The position numbers and the translations under genes are program-made. A stretch of DNA of 62,980 nucleotides from Pedosphaera parvula Ellin514 (GTDB lineage Bacteria > Verrucomicrobiota > Verrucomicrobiia > Limisphaerales > Pedosphaeraceae): positions 1 through 62,980 of the forward strand of contig NZ_ABOX02000044.1 of NCBI RefSeq assembly GCF_000172555.1. Reading direction: 5' to 3'. Position 1 is the stretch's first letter, and the number at the start of each line of letters is the position of its first letter. The notes below the pieces were generated by a model. That model was not told where the DNA came from. It saw nothing but the letters and a program-made list of their open reading frames with translations, and searched no databases. This document shows positions 39,805 through 50,460 of the stretch, in pieces.

Positions 39805-40042
39805 ATGGAACATGCTAACTGGCGTGCCAAACCACCGTCTTATATTTTGCGCATCGCCTGAGTCCCAATCTTTGTGATGTCGAAGATAAAGCCACTACCC
39901 CGCTTCCAAATAGATCCCCACCACCATCCACCTCTCAAAGGACCAAGCATCCTGCGAATGGACCGCCGCCATAAACTAATCGTACCTCGACCCGATATCA
40001 TTCGCTTCATGAACCCTGGTTTGAATCATCGCTCCCTTTTTC

Positions 40043-40480
40043 CTACAATTTTTCCCGATTCGAATCCCGATCCAAAAAACGTTTCACTCGCCATAATAGG
40101 AAACCAATTGCCGAAAGCGCCAAAACCGCCGCCAACAAGCCAATTAGAATATCGGGCAACTTCTCTCGCGGCACATATCTCAAAGGATAAAGAAACGCTC
40201 CAACACCCAACGCCAACAGGAGCGCCAGAAAACAGATCCAGGCGAAAGTTAATCTTTTGTTGCTCCAACTGGCGCCATTGAAAATAAATCTCCAGAAAGG
40301 AAATGCCACTGCTCCACCCAACACAAAGGCAATCAATGTTCTAAACGAAATCTGAAATGAAAATCCCGAAGGAGTTGGCCGCAAAGCCTCAAGCGAAGCG
40401 ACCATGACGCCTAACGCCACGGCCGTTGAATAAGTCACCAACTTGTATAATCCCTGCTGAGTCTTGGAATCCGTTTCCAT
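40043..40480 (-). CDS. Integral membrane protein of unknown function
   Basis: 145 aa with four predicted membrane helices: about 12-30, 47-65, 76-96 and 108-128. Short charged N- and C-termini (ends R-D-S-N-R-E-K-L). No recognised family or catalytic motif. It is divergent from the gene at 40644. Confidence 0.6.
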   Translation of the reverse strand: METDSKTQQGLYKLVTYSTAVALGVMVASLEALRPTPSGFSFQISFRTLIAFVLGGAVAFPFWRFIFNGASWSNKRLTFAWICFLALLLALGVGAFLYPLRYVPREKLPDILIGLLAAVLALSAIGFLLWRVKRFLDRDSNREKL

Positions 40481-40562
40481 AAATTAATCAAATTTGAAAA
40501 GACCAGGTTTTCACGTAAATGACGTAAATCAATTAATACTCTAACCCCTATTTCCCGCTTTT

Positions 40563-40594
40563 CCATTTTAGAAACTACTTTTGGCATTCGGTAT
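40563..40594 (-). repeat. Isolated repeat B terminal repeat
   Basis: On the minus strand it reads ATACCGAATGCCAAAAGTAG, then TTTCTAAAATGG, which matches the ends of the 407-bp element (ATACCGAATGCC, then ATTTCC-GAATGG). It sits 50 bases before the start of the DUF4230-like gene. Confidence 0.5.
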
Positions 40595-40643
40595 CGGGCC
40601 TTCCCATCTAATCCCATCTCCTATAAGTTCCTCCTGCCTTTCG

Positions 40644-41339
40644 ATGAATAGCGAAACCGAAAAATCCGGGCAGCCACCTCGCGCCAGCGGCAGGTACACC
40701 ATACCGCTTACCATTCTGGCCTTCGGCATCACCATGGTCGCGATTATCCTGGCCCTGGTTTTCGCCTACCATCAGCTTTGGAGCGCCCCAAAAAATGCCG
40801 CCGTCGAAACCGCACAAACCATCGTCAACGGCATTCGCAATGCCTTCAATTTCACCCCCAAGGTCAGCATCGATAAAACCATCTTTGTCGAGGAATCCAT
40901 CCCCATTCTCGAACTCGCCACCGTCTCCCGCAACAGTGTCATTTATTACTCCTATACCAACCAATGGGCTGGCAGTACAAAAATCCTGGTTCTGAAAGGC
41001 AACTTCCGCGTCAAAGGCGGATTCGATCTCAAACAAAATTGCTCAGTTAACATTCGCTCCAATCCACTCCGCATCGACGCCAAATTCCCTCCCCCAAAAC
41101 TGCTTTCCGTCGAATTGATAAACTACGAAATTGAACAAAGCGAGAACGGCTACTGGAACAAGATCCAGCCCGCCGACCAGCAGGAAGCCATTCGTGGCAT
41201 GATGAACACGGCCAGGCTCGAACTAGGCAAAACCGTCCGCGACGACGCCAAAAAAAATCTCGAGGATAAGCTGAAGGAAATCGCCCGCACAAAAAACGCC
41301 GACATTACCTTCAGCTACAGCCTCGAGAAAAAGGATTAA
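40644..41339 (+). CDS. Membrane-anchored DUF4230-like protein
   Basis: 231-aa protein with one N-terminal membrane helix (about 20-42, L-A-F-G-I-T-M-V-A-I-I-L-A-L-V-F) and a large outer domain. The ATG at 40644 is chosen over a frame opening at 40581 because the upstream residues are repeat-derived. The order of strands (I-P-I-L-E-L-A-T-V-S, S-T-K-I-L-V-L-K-G-N-F-R-V-K-G-G-F-D-L) and helices at the C-terminus fits DUF4230, whose role is unknown. Assignment is from memory of the family pattern only. Confidence 0.6.
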   Translation: MNSETEKSGQPPRASGRYTIPLTILAFGITMVAIILALVFAYHQLWSAPKNAAVETAQTIVNGIRNAFNFTPKVSIDKTIFVEESIPILELATVSRNSVIYYSYTNQWAGSTKILVLKGNFRVKGGFDLKQNCSVNIRSNPLRIDAKFPPPKLLSVELINYEIEQSENGYWNKIQPADQQEAIRGMMNTARLELGKTVRDDAKKNLEDKLKEIARTKNADITFSYSLEKKD

Positions 41340-41391
41340 CAAAATCCCCACAGCCTTTTTCCTGGGTTTTTTGCTCCACTTTCATCCCAAC

Positions 41392-43863
41392 TCAATCACC
41401 AAATTTCTCTCCGCTCCACTTCCAATTTCTCACCTCAGGCATATCCTCTCCGTGCTCGCGGATATATCGCTTATGGTCGATTAACTTGCGCAGGAGCGCC
41501 TGTTTAACGTAGGCCGCCCTGGAACCCAGCTTTGGCACCCGATCAATGACATCCATCACCAGGTGAAAACGATCAAGGTCATTTAAAACTACCATGTCGA
41601 AGGGCGTCGTAGTCGTCCCCCTCTCCTTGTACCCACGGACATGGATGTTGGAGTGGTTGGCACGGCGATACGTCAATTTGTGGATCAACATCGGATACCC
41701 ATGAAATGCAAAAATGACCGGCTTGTCCTTCGTAAAAAGAACGTCAAAGTTTTTATCAGTCATTCCATGTGGATGCTCGCTGGCCGGCTGCAGACGCATC
41801 AAATCGACCACGTTCACCATTCGAATCTTCAAATCTGGAAAGTTCAAGCGCATTAAATCCACTGCGGCCAGCGTCTCCATCGTTGGAACATCACCCGCGC
41901 AGGCCATTACCACATCGGGTTCAAATCCCTTATCATTGCTTGCCCAGTCCCAGATGCCGATCCCCAACGTGCAATGCTTCACGGCCGCATCCATATCGAG
42001 CCATTGCGGTGCGAGCTGTTTTCCGGCGACAATCACATTCACATAATTACGGCTGCGCAAACAATGATCCGTGACTGATAACAGTGTATTCGCATCCGGC
42101 GGCAGATAAATCCGTATCACCTCGGACCGTTTATTCGCCACCACATCGATGAAACCCGGGTCCTGATGACTGAAGCCATTGTGATCCTGTCTCCACACAT
42201 GCGACGTCAAAAGATAATTCAGCGATGCCACCGGCTTTCGCCACGGAATGTGACGCGTCGCCTCCAACCATTTCGCATGCTGATTGAACATGGAATCGAC
42301 GATGTGAATAAACGCTTCGTAGCAGGAAAAGAAACCATGTCGCCCCGTCAACAAATAACCCTCGAGCCAGCCCTGGCACATATGCTCGCTCAAGACTTCC
42401 ATCACGCGGCCATCCGGTGACACTTTGTAATCGCTCGGTAGAATTTCAGCTGTCGAGCAACGTTCTGTGACTTCGAACACCGCGCTCCAGCGGTTGGATG
42501 CCGTTTCATCCGGACTAAACACTCTAAAGTTTTTCCTCTCCTCATTCAGCCTCAAAACATCCCGGATGAACTGTCCCTGCACGGTCGTGGCTGACACCTG
42601 CGCCGCCCCCGGTCGCAAAACTTTTACGGCGTAATCGTAAAAATCAGGCAGTTGCAAATCCCGCAACAATTGTCCGCCATTCGCATTCGGATTCGCACTC
42701 ATCCGTCGATCGCCCTTCGGTGCCAACTCAGCCAATTCCGGTCGCAAGGATCCCTTTTGATCGAAGAGTTTCTCCGGCTGATAACTTTTCATCCAGCGCT
42801 CCAGAATCCTGATGTGTTCCGGTTTATCCATATCGGCCATCGGAACCTGGTGCGCGCGAAAAGTGCCTTCAATCTGAACGCTGTCCACTACCTTTGGCCC
42901 GGTCCAGCCTTTTGGCGAACGCAGCACAATCATCGGCCACATGGGCCGTGTCTTGAACCCTTCAGCCCGTGCCTTTTGTTGAATCCCTGTGATTTCAGCT
43001 ATCACCACATCCAACACCGAAGCCATCAATCGATGCGTGGCCAACGGCTCAACCCCCTCAACGAAATACGGTTTGTAACCGTATCCTTCGAGCAACGATC
43101 TCAATTCATGATGCGGCAATCGTGCCAGCACCGTCGGACCAGCAATTTTATACCCGTTCAGATGCAATATCGGCAGCACTGCCCCGTCATGAACCGGATT
43201 TAAAAATTTGTTCGAATGCCAGCTCGTTGCCAACGGCCCGGTCTCCGCCTCTCCATCGCCAATCACTGCGGCAGCGATCAGTTCGGGATTATCAAACACC
43301 GCACCAAAGGCATGTGTCAAAACGTAGCCCAGCTCGCCCCCTTCATTGATGGAGCCCGGCGTTTCAGGTGCCGCATGACTGGGAATCCCGCCAGGAAAGG
43401 AAAACTGCTTGAACAACCGCTGCATGCCTCGCTCGCTCTGTGAAATTTCATGATAGACTTCGCTATATGTTCCTTCGAGATAGGCATTGGCCACCACTCC
43501 CGGTCCCCCGTGCCCCGGACCCGCAAGGTAAATCATGCTCAAATCATGCTCCTTGATGACCCGGTTCAGATGAACATAGATGAAGTTTAATCCCGGCGTT
43601 GTTCCCCAATGCCCCAGTAAACGCGGCTTGATATCGTCTCGTTTTAGGGGACGCCTTAACAGCGGATTCTTCATCAGGTAAATCTGCCCCACTGAAAGGT
43701 AGTTTGCCGCCCGCCAATAGGCATCCATCTTGCGAAGCAGCGCCGTCTCTTCCGCACCTTCCATGCGCCCTTGAATGGCTGGTTCCATCCCGGCTGTTTG
43801 TTTGACGAGATGGCGTTTCCGCAAACGTGGAAGTCTCGGCGATTTAATTCTCATCGAAGTCAT
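41392..43863 (-). CDS. xfp: Xylulose-5-P/fructose-6-P phosphoketolase
   Basis: 823-aa thiamine-diphosphate enzyme that splits xylulose 5-phosphate or fructose 6-phosphate with phosphate to acetyl phosphate and an aldose phosphate. Family signatures are [21 protein letters not shown], and the ThDP-binding [10 protein letters not shown]. Length is normal. Its start overlaps the ackA stop (ATGA), so acetyl phosphate is produced and used by co-translated enzymes that yield ATP and acetate. Cytosolic. Confidence 0.95.
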   Translation of the reverse strand: MTSMRIKSPRLPRLRKRHLVKQTAGMEPAIQGRMEGAEETALLRKMDAYWRAANYLSVGQIYLMKNPLLRRPLKRDDIKPRLLGHWGTTPGLNFIYVHLNRVIKEHDLSMIYLAGPGHGGPGVVANAYLEGTYSEVYHEISQSERGMQRLFKQFSFPGGIPSHAAPETPGSINEGGELGYVLTHAFGAVFDNPELIAAAVIGDGEAETGPLATSWHSNKFLNPVHDGAVLPILHLNGYKIAGPTVLARLPHHELRSLLEGYGYKPYFVEGVEPLATHRLMASVLDVVIAEITGIQQKARAEGFKTRPMWPMIVLRSPKGWTGPKVVDSVQIEGTFRAHQVPMADMDKPEHIRILERWMKSYQPEKLFDQKGSLRPELAELAPKGDRRMSANPNANGGQLLRDLQLPDFYDYAVKVLRPGAAQVSATTVQGQFIRDVLRLNEERKNFRVFSPDETASNRWSAVFEVTERCSTAEILPSDYKVSPDGRVMEVLSEHMCQGWLEGYLLTGRHGFFSCYEAFIHIVDSMFNQHAKWLEATRHIPWRKPVASLNYLLTSHVWRQDHNGFSHQDPGFIDVVANKRSEVIRIYLPPDANTLLSVTDHCLRSRNYVNVIVAGKQLAPQWLDMDAAVKHCTLGIGIWDWASNDKGFEPDVVMACAGDVPTMETLAAVDLMRLNFPDLKIRMVNVVDLMRLQPASEHPHGMTDKNFDVLFTKDKPVIFAFHGYPMLIHKLTYRRANHSNIHVRGYKERGTTTTPFDMVVLNDLDRFHLVMDVIDRVPKLGSRAAYVKQALLRKLIDHKRYIREHGEDMPEVRNWKWSGEKFGD

Positions 43864-45101
43864 ACCATTCCTTCTATTTTAATTTTTGGTTTGAATGAGC
43901 CAGCCTCACTTCTCTGGCCCAGCACTTCAACTGCAGCTTCAGCAAGGCTTAATTCCTCATCCGTCGGGATGACTCTCACAATTGCCCTCGCCTCAGCTTT
44001 GCTAATGATTGGCGCATTGGTTTCGTTCGCGCGCTGATCCACTTCAATGCCCAGAAACTCAAGCCCTTCGCAAATGCGCTTCCTGATCACCACGGAATTC
44101 TCCCCAATGCCCCCTGAAAAAATCAATGTGTCCAACCCGCCCAAGGCCGCGCTCAGCGCCCCGATCCATTTTCGGGCCTGGTGACAAAAGAGTGCAATAG
44201 CTTCAGCCGCACGAACATCATTGCTTTCCCTGGCCAGCAAATCACGGATGTCGGAACTCAGTTCAGAAACCCCCAACAATCCCGACTGCTTGTTCACCAT
44301 TTCATTGAACTGAGTTGCCGTCATATCCTCGGCGCGCGCAAAGTAGGCCATCAACCCGGGATCCAGATCTCCCGTCCGCGTGCTCATCACCAGACCGGCA
44401 GCCGGGGTAAAGGCCATCGTGGTGTCGATGCCCCTGCCCTCCTTCACCGCCGCCATGCTCGCGCCATTACCCAAATGCGCCAGGATTATCTTGCCCCTCG
44501 CTGCCTCCCGGTCAATTCTCTGCAACTCCCGCATCAGGTAGGAATAGGACAGCCCATGAAACCCATAACGCCGCACTCCCTTTTCATCATAGCGCCGCGG
44601 AATCGGCAGCAACTGGCTCACGCGTGGCATATCCCGATGAAATGCCGTGTCGAAACAAGCCACTTGCGGTGTCTCAGGGTAATATCGGCTGAACTCTGAC
44701 AGTAAGGCAATCTCCGCCGGCAAATGCTCCGGCGCAAACAAGCGCAAACTGCGCAACTCCCTTATCAACTCCTCGGTGACTACTCGCGGCTCTCGCAAAT
44801 GCATGCCCCCATGAACTATGCGGTGGCTGATCACGTGGACAGAAAGCATATCCGCTTCACCAAGCACTTCGCGCAGCAATGGCAGACATGCAGCATGATC
44901 TTTTAATGCCATGTGCTTCTCCCAGCTCCTCTTTGTCTTCAAGTCCGTCGCGGTAAACAGCGCGTCTGAAAAACCAATTCGCTCAAACTTTCCAATCAAT
45001 CTCCGGGCCAGTAAATCTTGCCCCTCAAAAAGCGCGAACTTGAGGCTGGACGATCCGGCGTTAATGGTTAATACCCTGTCTGGTTCCCTTGGTATGGTCA
45101 T
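43860..45101 (-). CDS. ackA: Acetate kinase
   Basis: 413-aa acetate kinase that converts acetyl phosphate and ADP to acetate and ATP. Motifs: [12 protein letters not shown] near the start, [16 protein letters not shown] and G-G-I-G-E-N-S near the end. The ATG at 45101 is preferred because GGAGAGAGG lies just upstream; an ATG at 45116 overlaps that ribosome-binding site. First gene of an ackA-xfp operon. Confidence 0.95.
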   Translation of the reverse strand: MTIPREPDRVLTINAGSSSLKFALFEGQDLLARRLIGKFERIGFSDALFTATDLKTKRSWEKHMALKDHAACLPLLREVLGEADMLSVHVISHRIVHGGMHLREPRVVTEELIRELRSLRLFAPEHLPAEIALLSEFSRYYPETPQVACFDTAFHRDMPRVSQLLPIPRRYDEKGVRRYGFHGLSYSYLMRELQRIDREAARGKIILAHLGNGASMAAVKEGRGIDTTMAFTPAAGLVMSTRTGDLDPGLMAYFARAEDMTATQFNEMVNKQSGLLGVSELSSDIRDLLARESNDVRAAEAIALFCHQARKWIGALSAALGGLDTLIFSGGIGENSVVIRKRICEGLEFLGIEVDQRANETNAPIISKAEARAIVRVIPTDEELSLAEAAVEVLGQRSEAGSFKPKIKIEGMV

Positions 45102-45449
45102 TTTACCTCTCTCCATTTATCCTGCTGCCTTTATCGTCCATTTGCCTGCCTTTCTCCCAGACCGACTTGTTTCCCTGGCAAAAGCACATCCTCAATCATG
45201 CACGCTAAAGCAGAAAAGCTAAATGTAAACCTCACAATCACCCGCAACCTTTTGGACAGGATGAACCTCTAGCGATCGCGCCTTTCGATCACGTGGCTTG
45301 GATGACAAAAATATAAGGTCCCCTCTTGAACGTGCGTAACTATGGGGGTTTATTGCCTTAGCAGGTTGTATTAGAGCCCGCTTCTTACGGGAAGTAACCA
45401 TTTTCCCGCCTGAATATCTTTAGTTCAACACATTCGTTTGGAGGTATTT
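45102..45449. other. Divergent promoter region of ackA-xfp and the DUF2267 gene
   Basis: About 350 bases holding the promoters for both directions. A GGAGGT ribosome-binding site precedes 45450. No further structure or small gene is supported. Confidence 0.4.
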
Positions 45450-45863
45450 ATGACATTCGATCATTTCGTAGGACAGGTTCAACATCGCGCTCGCCTCAGC
45501 TCACTAGGAGCTGCTGTTCGCGCCATCCAGGCCACACTGCCAGCTTTCGCTGCACGACTTACAGCCGAGGAAACCAAGGACCTCGCTTCCCAACTGCCAC
45601 GGGAAATCGCCTTCTATTTACAGGTGAGCGAGCACAGTGTCCCCTTGAAGTTGCACGATTTTTTTCAACTGGTAAGCGCCCAGGAACAAACGCACCTTCC
45701 CGATGCCGTCTATCATGCGCGTGTGGTTCTTGAAGTCTTGAAGGAAGCTGTCTCCGAGGGAGAGGTATCCGACATTAAGGCACAACTGCCTGAGGACTGG
45801 CGCGCATTGATCGACTCCGGCAGTCAGGGCCATTTGCATCTGCCCGAACTGACTGCGCATTGA
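45450..45863 (+). CDS. DUF2267 protein
   Basis: 137-aa soluble protein. ATG at 45450 has GGAGGT six bases upstream; the TTG at 45438 is rejected. The DUF2267 pattern is clear: helix with F-V-G-Q-V-Q-H-R-A, A-V-R-A-I-Q-A-T-L, L-T-A-E-E-T-K-D-L-A-S-Q-L-P, and V-L-E-V-L-K-E-A-V-S-E-G-E, ending L-P-E-D-W-R-A-L. Related genes elsewhere also sit beside phosphoketolase or stress genes. Function unknown; a shared control with ackA-xfp is suggested only by position. Confidence 0.85.
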   Translation: MTFDHFVGQVQHRARLSSLGAAVRAIQATLPAFAARLTAEETKDLASQLPREIAFYLQVSEHSVPLKLHDFFQLVSAQEQTHLPDAVYHARVVLEVLKEAVSEGEVSDIKAQLPEDWRALIDSGSQGHLHLPELTAH

Positions 45864-45957
45864 ATCTGCGAGTCTGGATTCAGCCAACGCCTGTGAACCG
45901 TAAGCGGGGTTTCGCTTATGGCAATAATTTTATGCATCTCCTGCTTGATCCTATTGC

Positions 45958-46602
45958 CTACCTTCTGAAAACCCATTCCAAAAATCCGATCTGCACCTCA
46001 TCCCCTTTGAGTAGCCGGCCATAACGCACCAAACAATCCACCGGCAAAATCAGGAACACCGCAAAATCCAGCCAAAACACCTTCAACCCCCAAATCTCGC
46101 GCCCAAAACACAAGTTAAATATTCCCGAACCAAGGAAAAAAATCAGGATTGCTTGCACCATTGCCAGGCAGAATTCCAACATGATGGAGACTCCCGTAGC
46201 TTCCTTCGCTTCAAATCCAACCGGCATAAAAAACCGCTCTTTCGTCGATGACCAAAAGAATCCAATAAACGGATAAAACCAGATCAAGGCATGATACAGG
46301 CGATCATTTCGGCGGTGTGAACGGGAGCCCCCTTCTCTATGAGCCACATAATCTTCATCATACACAATGAAGTCTTGGGATTGCTCAGCCTCGTTCTCCG
46401 ACCAGGGTGCCAGCACATACGTCATGGCATAAGGAGGAGGTCCCTTCTCCTTTTTCAACAGAAAATATTTTCTTTGCTGAAAATAAATCGGCTTTCGACA
46501 AAACTCCCGCACGGTCCACCCCGGCATCTCACGCACCGCAAGAATCCAAACTGCCTCCGGCGTCACATGCACCGTATCCGGGCCGATGGTTAGTTCTTTC
46601 AT
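45958..46602 (-). CDS. Membrane protein of unknown function
   Basis: 214 aa. The N-terminal 110 residues are soluble and charged (E-M-P-G-W-T-V-R-E-F, then Y-D-E-D-Y-V-A-H-R); four hydrophobic segments follow at about 105-120, 133-160 and 168-190, with a C-terminal K-G-D-E-V-Q-I-G-F-L-E-W-V. No family recognised. ATG start with AACGATG context; single-gene unit. Confidence 0.65.
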   Translation of the reverse strand: MKELTIGPDTVHVTPEAVWILAVREMPGWTVREFCRKPIYFQQRKYFLLKKEKGPPPYAMTYVLAPWSENEAEQSQDFIVYDEDYVAHREGGSRSHRRNDRLYHALIWFYPFIGFFWSSTKERFFMPVGFEAKEATGVSIMLEFCLAMVQAILIFFLGSGIFNLCFGREIWGLKVFWLDFAVFLILPVDCLVRYGRLLKGDEVQIGFLEWVFRR

Positions 46603-46879
46603 CGTTCGATACGGATTTGTTTAAACCACTCTCCGCCTCCTGTCGATGCAAATGCCGTTGCTTGTCAGAAGTCTGGTTCCGCCTTCTTGCGGGTAAATAG
46701 TCCCCTGCAACACGGCGAGACTCCTTTAAGCGCGACCATAATAAGACCTTCACCCTGGTTGTGAATCGGGGTATGTGCCGGCCCTCTTCTTCTCGTCCAA
46801 TTCTTCGAAGTCTTCTTCAGCAACCACCTCTATTCACCGGTTGTAAAAAAGCGACGGTTCGCTCATCCTTTGGCCCAAA

Positions 46880-48988
46880 ATGCACCAATCTCGCCGATAC
46901 TTTTTCCTGTTCTGCTTGATGCTCGCTGTTATACAGCCCGTCTTTGCTGGCACAATTTCCTTGATCGCGACCACCAACCAACTCGGTCCCACGCCCACCA
47001 TCCTCGGCTATAACTCCGGCCATTTTTATCCCGGCAGTAATACCAGGGATTGGTGGAGATATTCTGGTGTTAATGGCGCCCGCTTTTTTCTACCCACGAA
47101 GGAGTTTGAACCTTTCTCTTCCTCACCGCCTGCTGCCGTCACCAATCAAACTTCCTTTCTCGCTCAGCGTGATGCATTGCGCGTTGATCCTGCTAGATCT
47201 CCCTGGATTGACTGGCCCGCATTTACCAACCGCTTTGAACACGAACCGCTTGGTGGCATGGTCTTTGGTTACGCCCTGCGCGAGGTTCGCCACTTAAATC
47301 TCCAAGTCTGCGCCCAGATTACTGGAACTCAATTTGCCTTTCCAATTGCCGGCTCCAACGACTGGTCCGGCCAATGGAAATTTTGGTTGCATTGTTACGC
47401 TCAAGCCTTCTACCTCGCCCGTCAATTTGACGTGCAACGTTTTCAATATTTCAATGAGCCCAATCATTCCAACGCCGGAGGAATTACTGTTCCTGATTAC
47501 TTTCGCCGCTTCCAACTTGCCTCCGATGCATTCCAGTCCGCGATAGTTGACGTAAACCGGCTCCAGGGCAAATCTCTGATACCCATCATCCTGGCTCCTG
47601 TCTCCGCCGGTTCCCCTGATGGCATCTATCCTGCATGGGGCCGTCCCCTCGTTCAAAATCGCCACCTCAATTTCCTCGGCCTGACGAATTCAAATTTCTC
47701 CCTCCTCCATAAATACGACTATCATCAGTACAATTCTGCCCCGGAACGCTTTGGCGTCACCGCTTCGAACCTGAACATGCTGATTGCGCGGGATACCTCA
47801 CCCGAAAAAGCTCCTCCACTGACGCTCACCGAGTTCAACGTTCACACCGCCGGCAAATTCCTCGAGCTGAGCGAGACGCTCGATTCGCCATCGCAATACC
47901 CACAACTTGCAGCGAAGGTCATCAACCTGTTTGATAACTCGGCCGACGAACTCTACTGCTTCAAATTCAGTCAGACCGACTATCGCCTCGGCATAAAAAA
48001 GAACGGCACTCACTACGTGGATAACACCAACGCCCCTTACAATATTGGCACCATCACGAAAGCGGGTGAAGTCTGGCGTCTGATCAACAAAGGTTTTAAG
48101 GCCGGGCGCACCCGACTCGAACTCACATATTCCTCCAGTTCTCCCAGCTTCTATGCAGCGGCCTGTTATGATCCCAGCAACGACCGCCATTACATTCTAA
48201 GCGCAAACACGACCAACAAAAGCATGGCTCTCACACTTGACCTCGCTGCCTGGAATATTCCTTCAACCAACCACCTGCTTATCGAAGAAGTCAGCGAAGC
48301 CTGTTACGGCGGCGTCAAATCGTGGAAACCGCTCAAATCCAACCGCGCACTTTCAGAAATCCAACCGCCCGATTCCGTCTGGCTCATCACCGTTTCAACC
48401 CGTCCTGAGACTCAATCCGTCACCATTCCTGTTTCGGAATTCGCCTCAATTCGTGACGGCAAATATAAAAACACTGCATACCTTTCCGGTTCTATGCTCC
48501 GAATCCAGAACAACTCCACCAATGCAGATTATCGCGCTGTCACTTACTTAAAATTCCACCTTCCTTCCAAAGACCGCACCAACATTCAATCCGCATTTCT
48601 TGATCTGACGGCTCACACCGTCAACAACGCCCCACTCGCCTATGCCCACATCTATGCCATTGATGGGAATTCTGTGCTCTTCACCTCCTCTCTCTCGTGG
48701 TCGACTTCACCCAATCTCTTGCAAAATGTTCCAGGCGGAAACACTTATACCAATAATTTTATTATGGGCGCAGGCGACTCAGCTCATCTCATCGGCCAGT
48801 TGGTTGCCATCCACAAGCCGCGTCAGCAGCTGATCGATTTGACCGATTACGTGCGCCACACCACCAATACCAATCTCACTTTCCTGCTCGTCCGCCAAAA
48901 TGGTTTTCAAGGTGACGATGCCGATGCCTCTGCCTTGGCCATATCCAGCAAATCCGAATATCTGCCAAGTTTAACAATAGTCCGATAA
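46880..48988 (+). CDS. Secreted clan-A-like glycoside hydrolase with a DNRLRE/CBM96-like C-terminus
   Basis: 702-aa secreted protein. Signal peptide to about residue 23 (V-F-A-G). Residues 35-420 look like a TIM-barrel glycosidase of clan GH-A: Glu193 in Q-Y-F-N-E-P-N-H is a typical acid/base, and Glu318 in L-T-L-T-E-F-N-V a typical nucleophile, at normal spacing. The second half has a beta-sandwich segment and, from about 510, a DNRLRE/CBM96-type domain (Y-R-A-V-T-Y-L-K-F-H-L-P, then L-I-D-L-T-D-Y-V). It lacks the tail found on the other exported proteins here. Substrate unknown; agarase- or xylanase-like activity is possible. Confidence 0.78.
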   Translation: MHQSRRYFFLFCLMLAVIQPVFAGTISLIATTNQLGPTPTILGYNSGHFYPGSNTRDWWRYSGVNGARFFLPTKEFEPFSSSPPAAVTNQTSFLAQRDALRVDPARSPWIDWPAFTNRFEHEPLGGMVFGYALREVRHLNLQVCAQITGTQFAFPIAGSNDWSGQWKFWLHCYAQAFYLARQFDVQRFQYFNEPNHSNAGGITVPDYFRRFQLASDAFQSAIVDVNRLQGKSLIPIILAPVSAGSPDGIYPAWGRPLVQNRHLNFLGLTNSNFSLLHKYDYHQYNSAPERFGVTASNLNMLIARDTSPEKAPPLTLTEFNVHTAGKFLELSETLDSPSQYPQLAAKVINLFDNSADELYCFKFSQTDYRLGIKKNGTHYVDNTNAPYNIGTITKAGEVWRLINKGFKAGRTRLELTYSSSSPSFYAAACYDPSNDRHYILSANTTNKSMALTLDLAAWNIPSTNHLLIEEVSEACYGGVKSWKPLKSNRALSEIQPPDSVWLITVSTRPETQSVTIPVSEFASIRDGKYKNTAYLSGSMLRIQNNSTNADYRAVTYLKFHLPSKDRTNIQSAFLDLTAHTVNNAPLAYAHIYAIDGNSVLFTSSLSWSTSPNLLQNVPGGNTYTNNFIMGAGDSAHLIGQLVAIHKPRQQLIDLTDYVRHTTNTNLTFLLVRQNGFQGDDADASALAISSKSEYLPSLTIVR

Positions 48989-49130
48989 ACCAGCACGGCT
49001 GCAAATAAGCTCTCTCAAAGTTCGCGGCTGGCAGGAAACGTCTCCTGGGAACTTCGATTTTTTCGATGTTGCTCGAATTTTTTTCGATTAACACCGTTCG
49101 CGCGCTTTTACCTATGATTCACGCACCATT

Positions 49131-49421
49131 ATGAAAAAATCCTCCTTCAACATCTCTCTCAGCTTATTAGTCGCGGCTCTGACAGGTTGCTCCTCTGTCG
49201 CGTCGCATGTCAATAATCCGCATGCCGGTGCCTATGCCGGTGTGAGGCAAAACTTTCACGATATCGATCATCCGGAAGATGCGAAATTCTCCTCCTACAA
49301 ATGGGTGAACTATCTGGACGTTCCGTTCTCTGCCACCTCGGACGCCATTACTCTGCCCATTGATCTCGCCCTGCACTCACCAGCCAAAGAGGTGAAAGAC
49401 GGCGCTGAACCGACGCCCTGA
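49131..49421 (+). CDS. YceK/YidQ-family lipoprotein
   Basis: 96-aa lipoprotein with lipobox L-T-G-C (Cys21). The pattern A-G-A-Y-A-G-V-R-Q-N, then Y-L-D-V-P-F-S-A-T-S-D-A-I-T-L-P-I-D is that of the YceK/YidQ family of small lipoproteins. Function unknown in the family. ATG start. The next gene begins 92 bases later. Confidence 0.8.
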   Translation: MKKSSFNISLSLLVAALTGCSSVASHVNNPHAGAYAGVRQNFHDIDHPEDAKFSSYKWVNYLDVPFSATSDAITLPIDLALHSPAKEVKDGAEPTP

Positions 49422-49513
49422 TCTGCCCCACTTTTTGGTTTCGGCCGACATTCATGCCGTCAATCCGCTTTTCAGCTTTGACGGCTTCCGTGCCGGCAGA
49501 TATTACTTTCGGC

Positions 49514-50446
49514 ATGGGTTGCCTTTTCCTGCGTTGCATAGTGATCATATCAGCCTGGCTGTTTCTGCATTCCCCTTTGTTCGCCGCGGATACTTTCCGC
49601 GTTGCCTGCTATAACGTTGAAAACTATTTGGACGAAAAAACCGGAACCCGTCCCCTCAAAACAGACGCAGCCAAAGCGAAAATTCGTGAAAGTATTTGTG
49701 CGCTAAAACCTGATGTCATCGCCCTGGAAGAAATGGGGAGCACCAACGCTCTGCTCGAACTCCAAGGCTCTCTCAAATCCGAAGGCCTCGATCTTCCCTA
49801 CTGGGAACACGTCGCCGGCTTCGATACGAATATCCACGTCGCCGTCCTGAGCAAGTTCCCCTTCACCGCCCATCATCCTCACACGAATGACGCCTTTCTC
49901 CTCAACGGTCGTCGCTTTCAGGTCAGCCGCGGCTTTGCCGAAGTCGATATCCAGCCAACCACCAATTACTCATTCACCCTGATCGCCGCTCACTTGAAAT
50001 CCCGACGCCAGATCGCCGCCGCTGATGAATCGGAACTTCGACTTGAAGAAGCCAAAGTCCTTCGTGAAATCATCGATGCCCGTCTCGCTGCCAATCCCAA
50101 TCTTAACCTTATTGTGCTGGGCGACTTCAATGACCTCCACGATTCCGCCCCCATCAAAACCATTCTCGGCGGCCGCAGCAAAAAAGGGCTGATCGACACC
50201 CGCCCCGCCGAACGCAATGGTGATGACCACTCTCACACTGACCGGCGAGTCGCCTCTCGCAACATCACCTGGACACATTTTTACGCCAAAGAAGATACCT
50301 ATAGCCGCGTTGACTATATCCTGCTATCCCACGGCATTGCCCGTGAATGGAACACCAACGAATCTTATGTCCTCAGCATTCCAAACTGGGGCACCGGTTC
50401 TGACCACCGCCCACTCGTGGCTTCTTTCACAGCGCAAGATAAGTAA
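49514..50446 (+). CDS. Exported endonuclease/exonuclease/phosphatase-family protein
   Basis: 310-aa exported protein. The start at 49514 gives a signal peptide (M-G-C-L-F-L-R-C-I-V-I-I, ending F-A-A). EEP motifs are intact: Y-N-V-E-N-Y at the start, A-L-E-E-M-G (metal-binding Glu), L-I-A-A-H-L-K-S, V-L-G-D-F-N-D and G-S-D-H-R-P-L-V at the end. It may cleave nucleic acid or phospho-ester outside the cytoplasm; the substrate is unknown. Ends 14 bases before the next gene. Confidence 0.85.
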   Translation: MGCLFLRCIVIISAWLFLHSPLFAADTFRVACYNVENYLDEKTGTRPLKTDAAKAKIRESICALKPDVIALEEMGSTNALLELQGSLKSEGLDLPYWEHVAGFDTNIHVAVLSKFPFTAHHPHTNDAFLLNGRRFQVSRGFAEVDIQPTTNYSFTLIAAHLKSRRQIAAADESELRLEEAKVLREIIDARLAANPNLNLIVLGDFNDLHDSAPIKTILGGRSKKGLIDTRPAERNGDDHSHTDRRVASRNITWTHFYAKEDTYSRVDYILLSHGIAREWNTNESYVLSIPNWGTGSDHRPLVASFTAQDK

Positions 50447-50460
50447 ACCTGCCAACTCCA

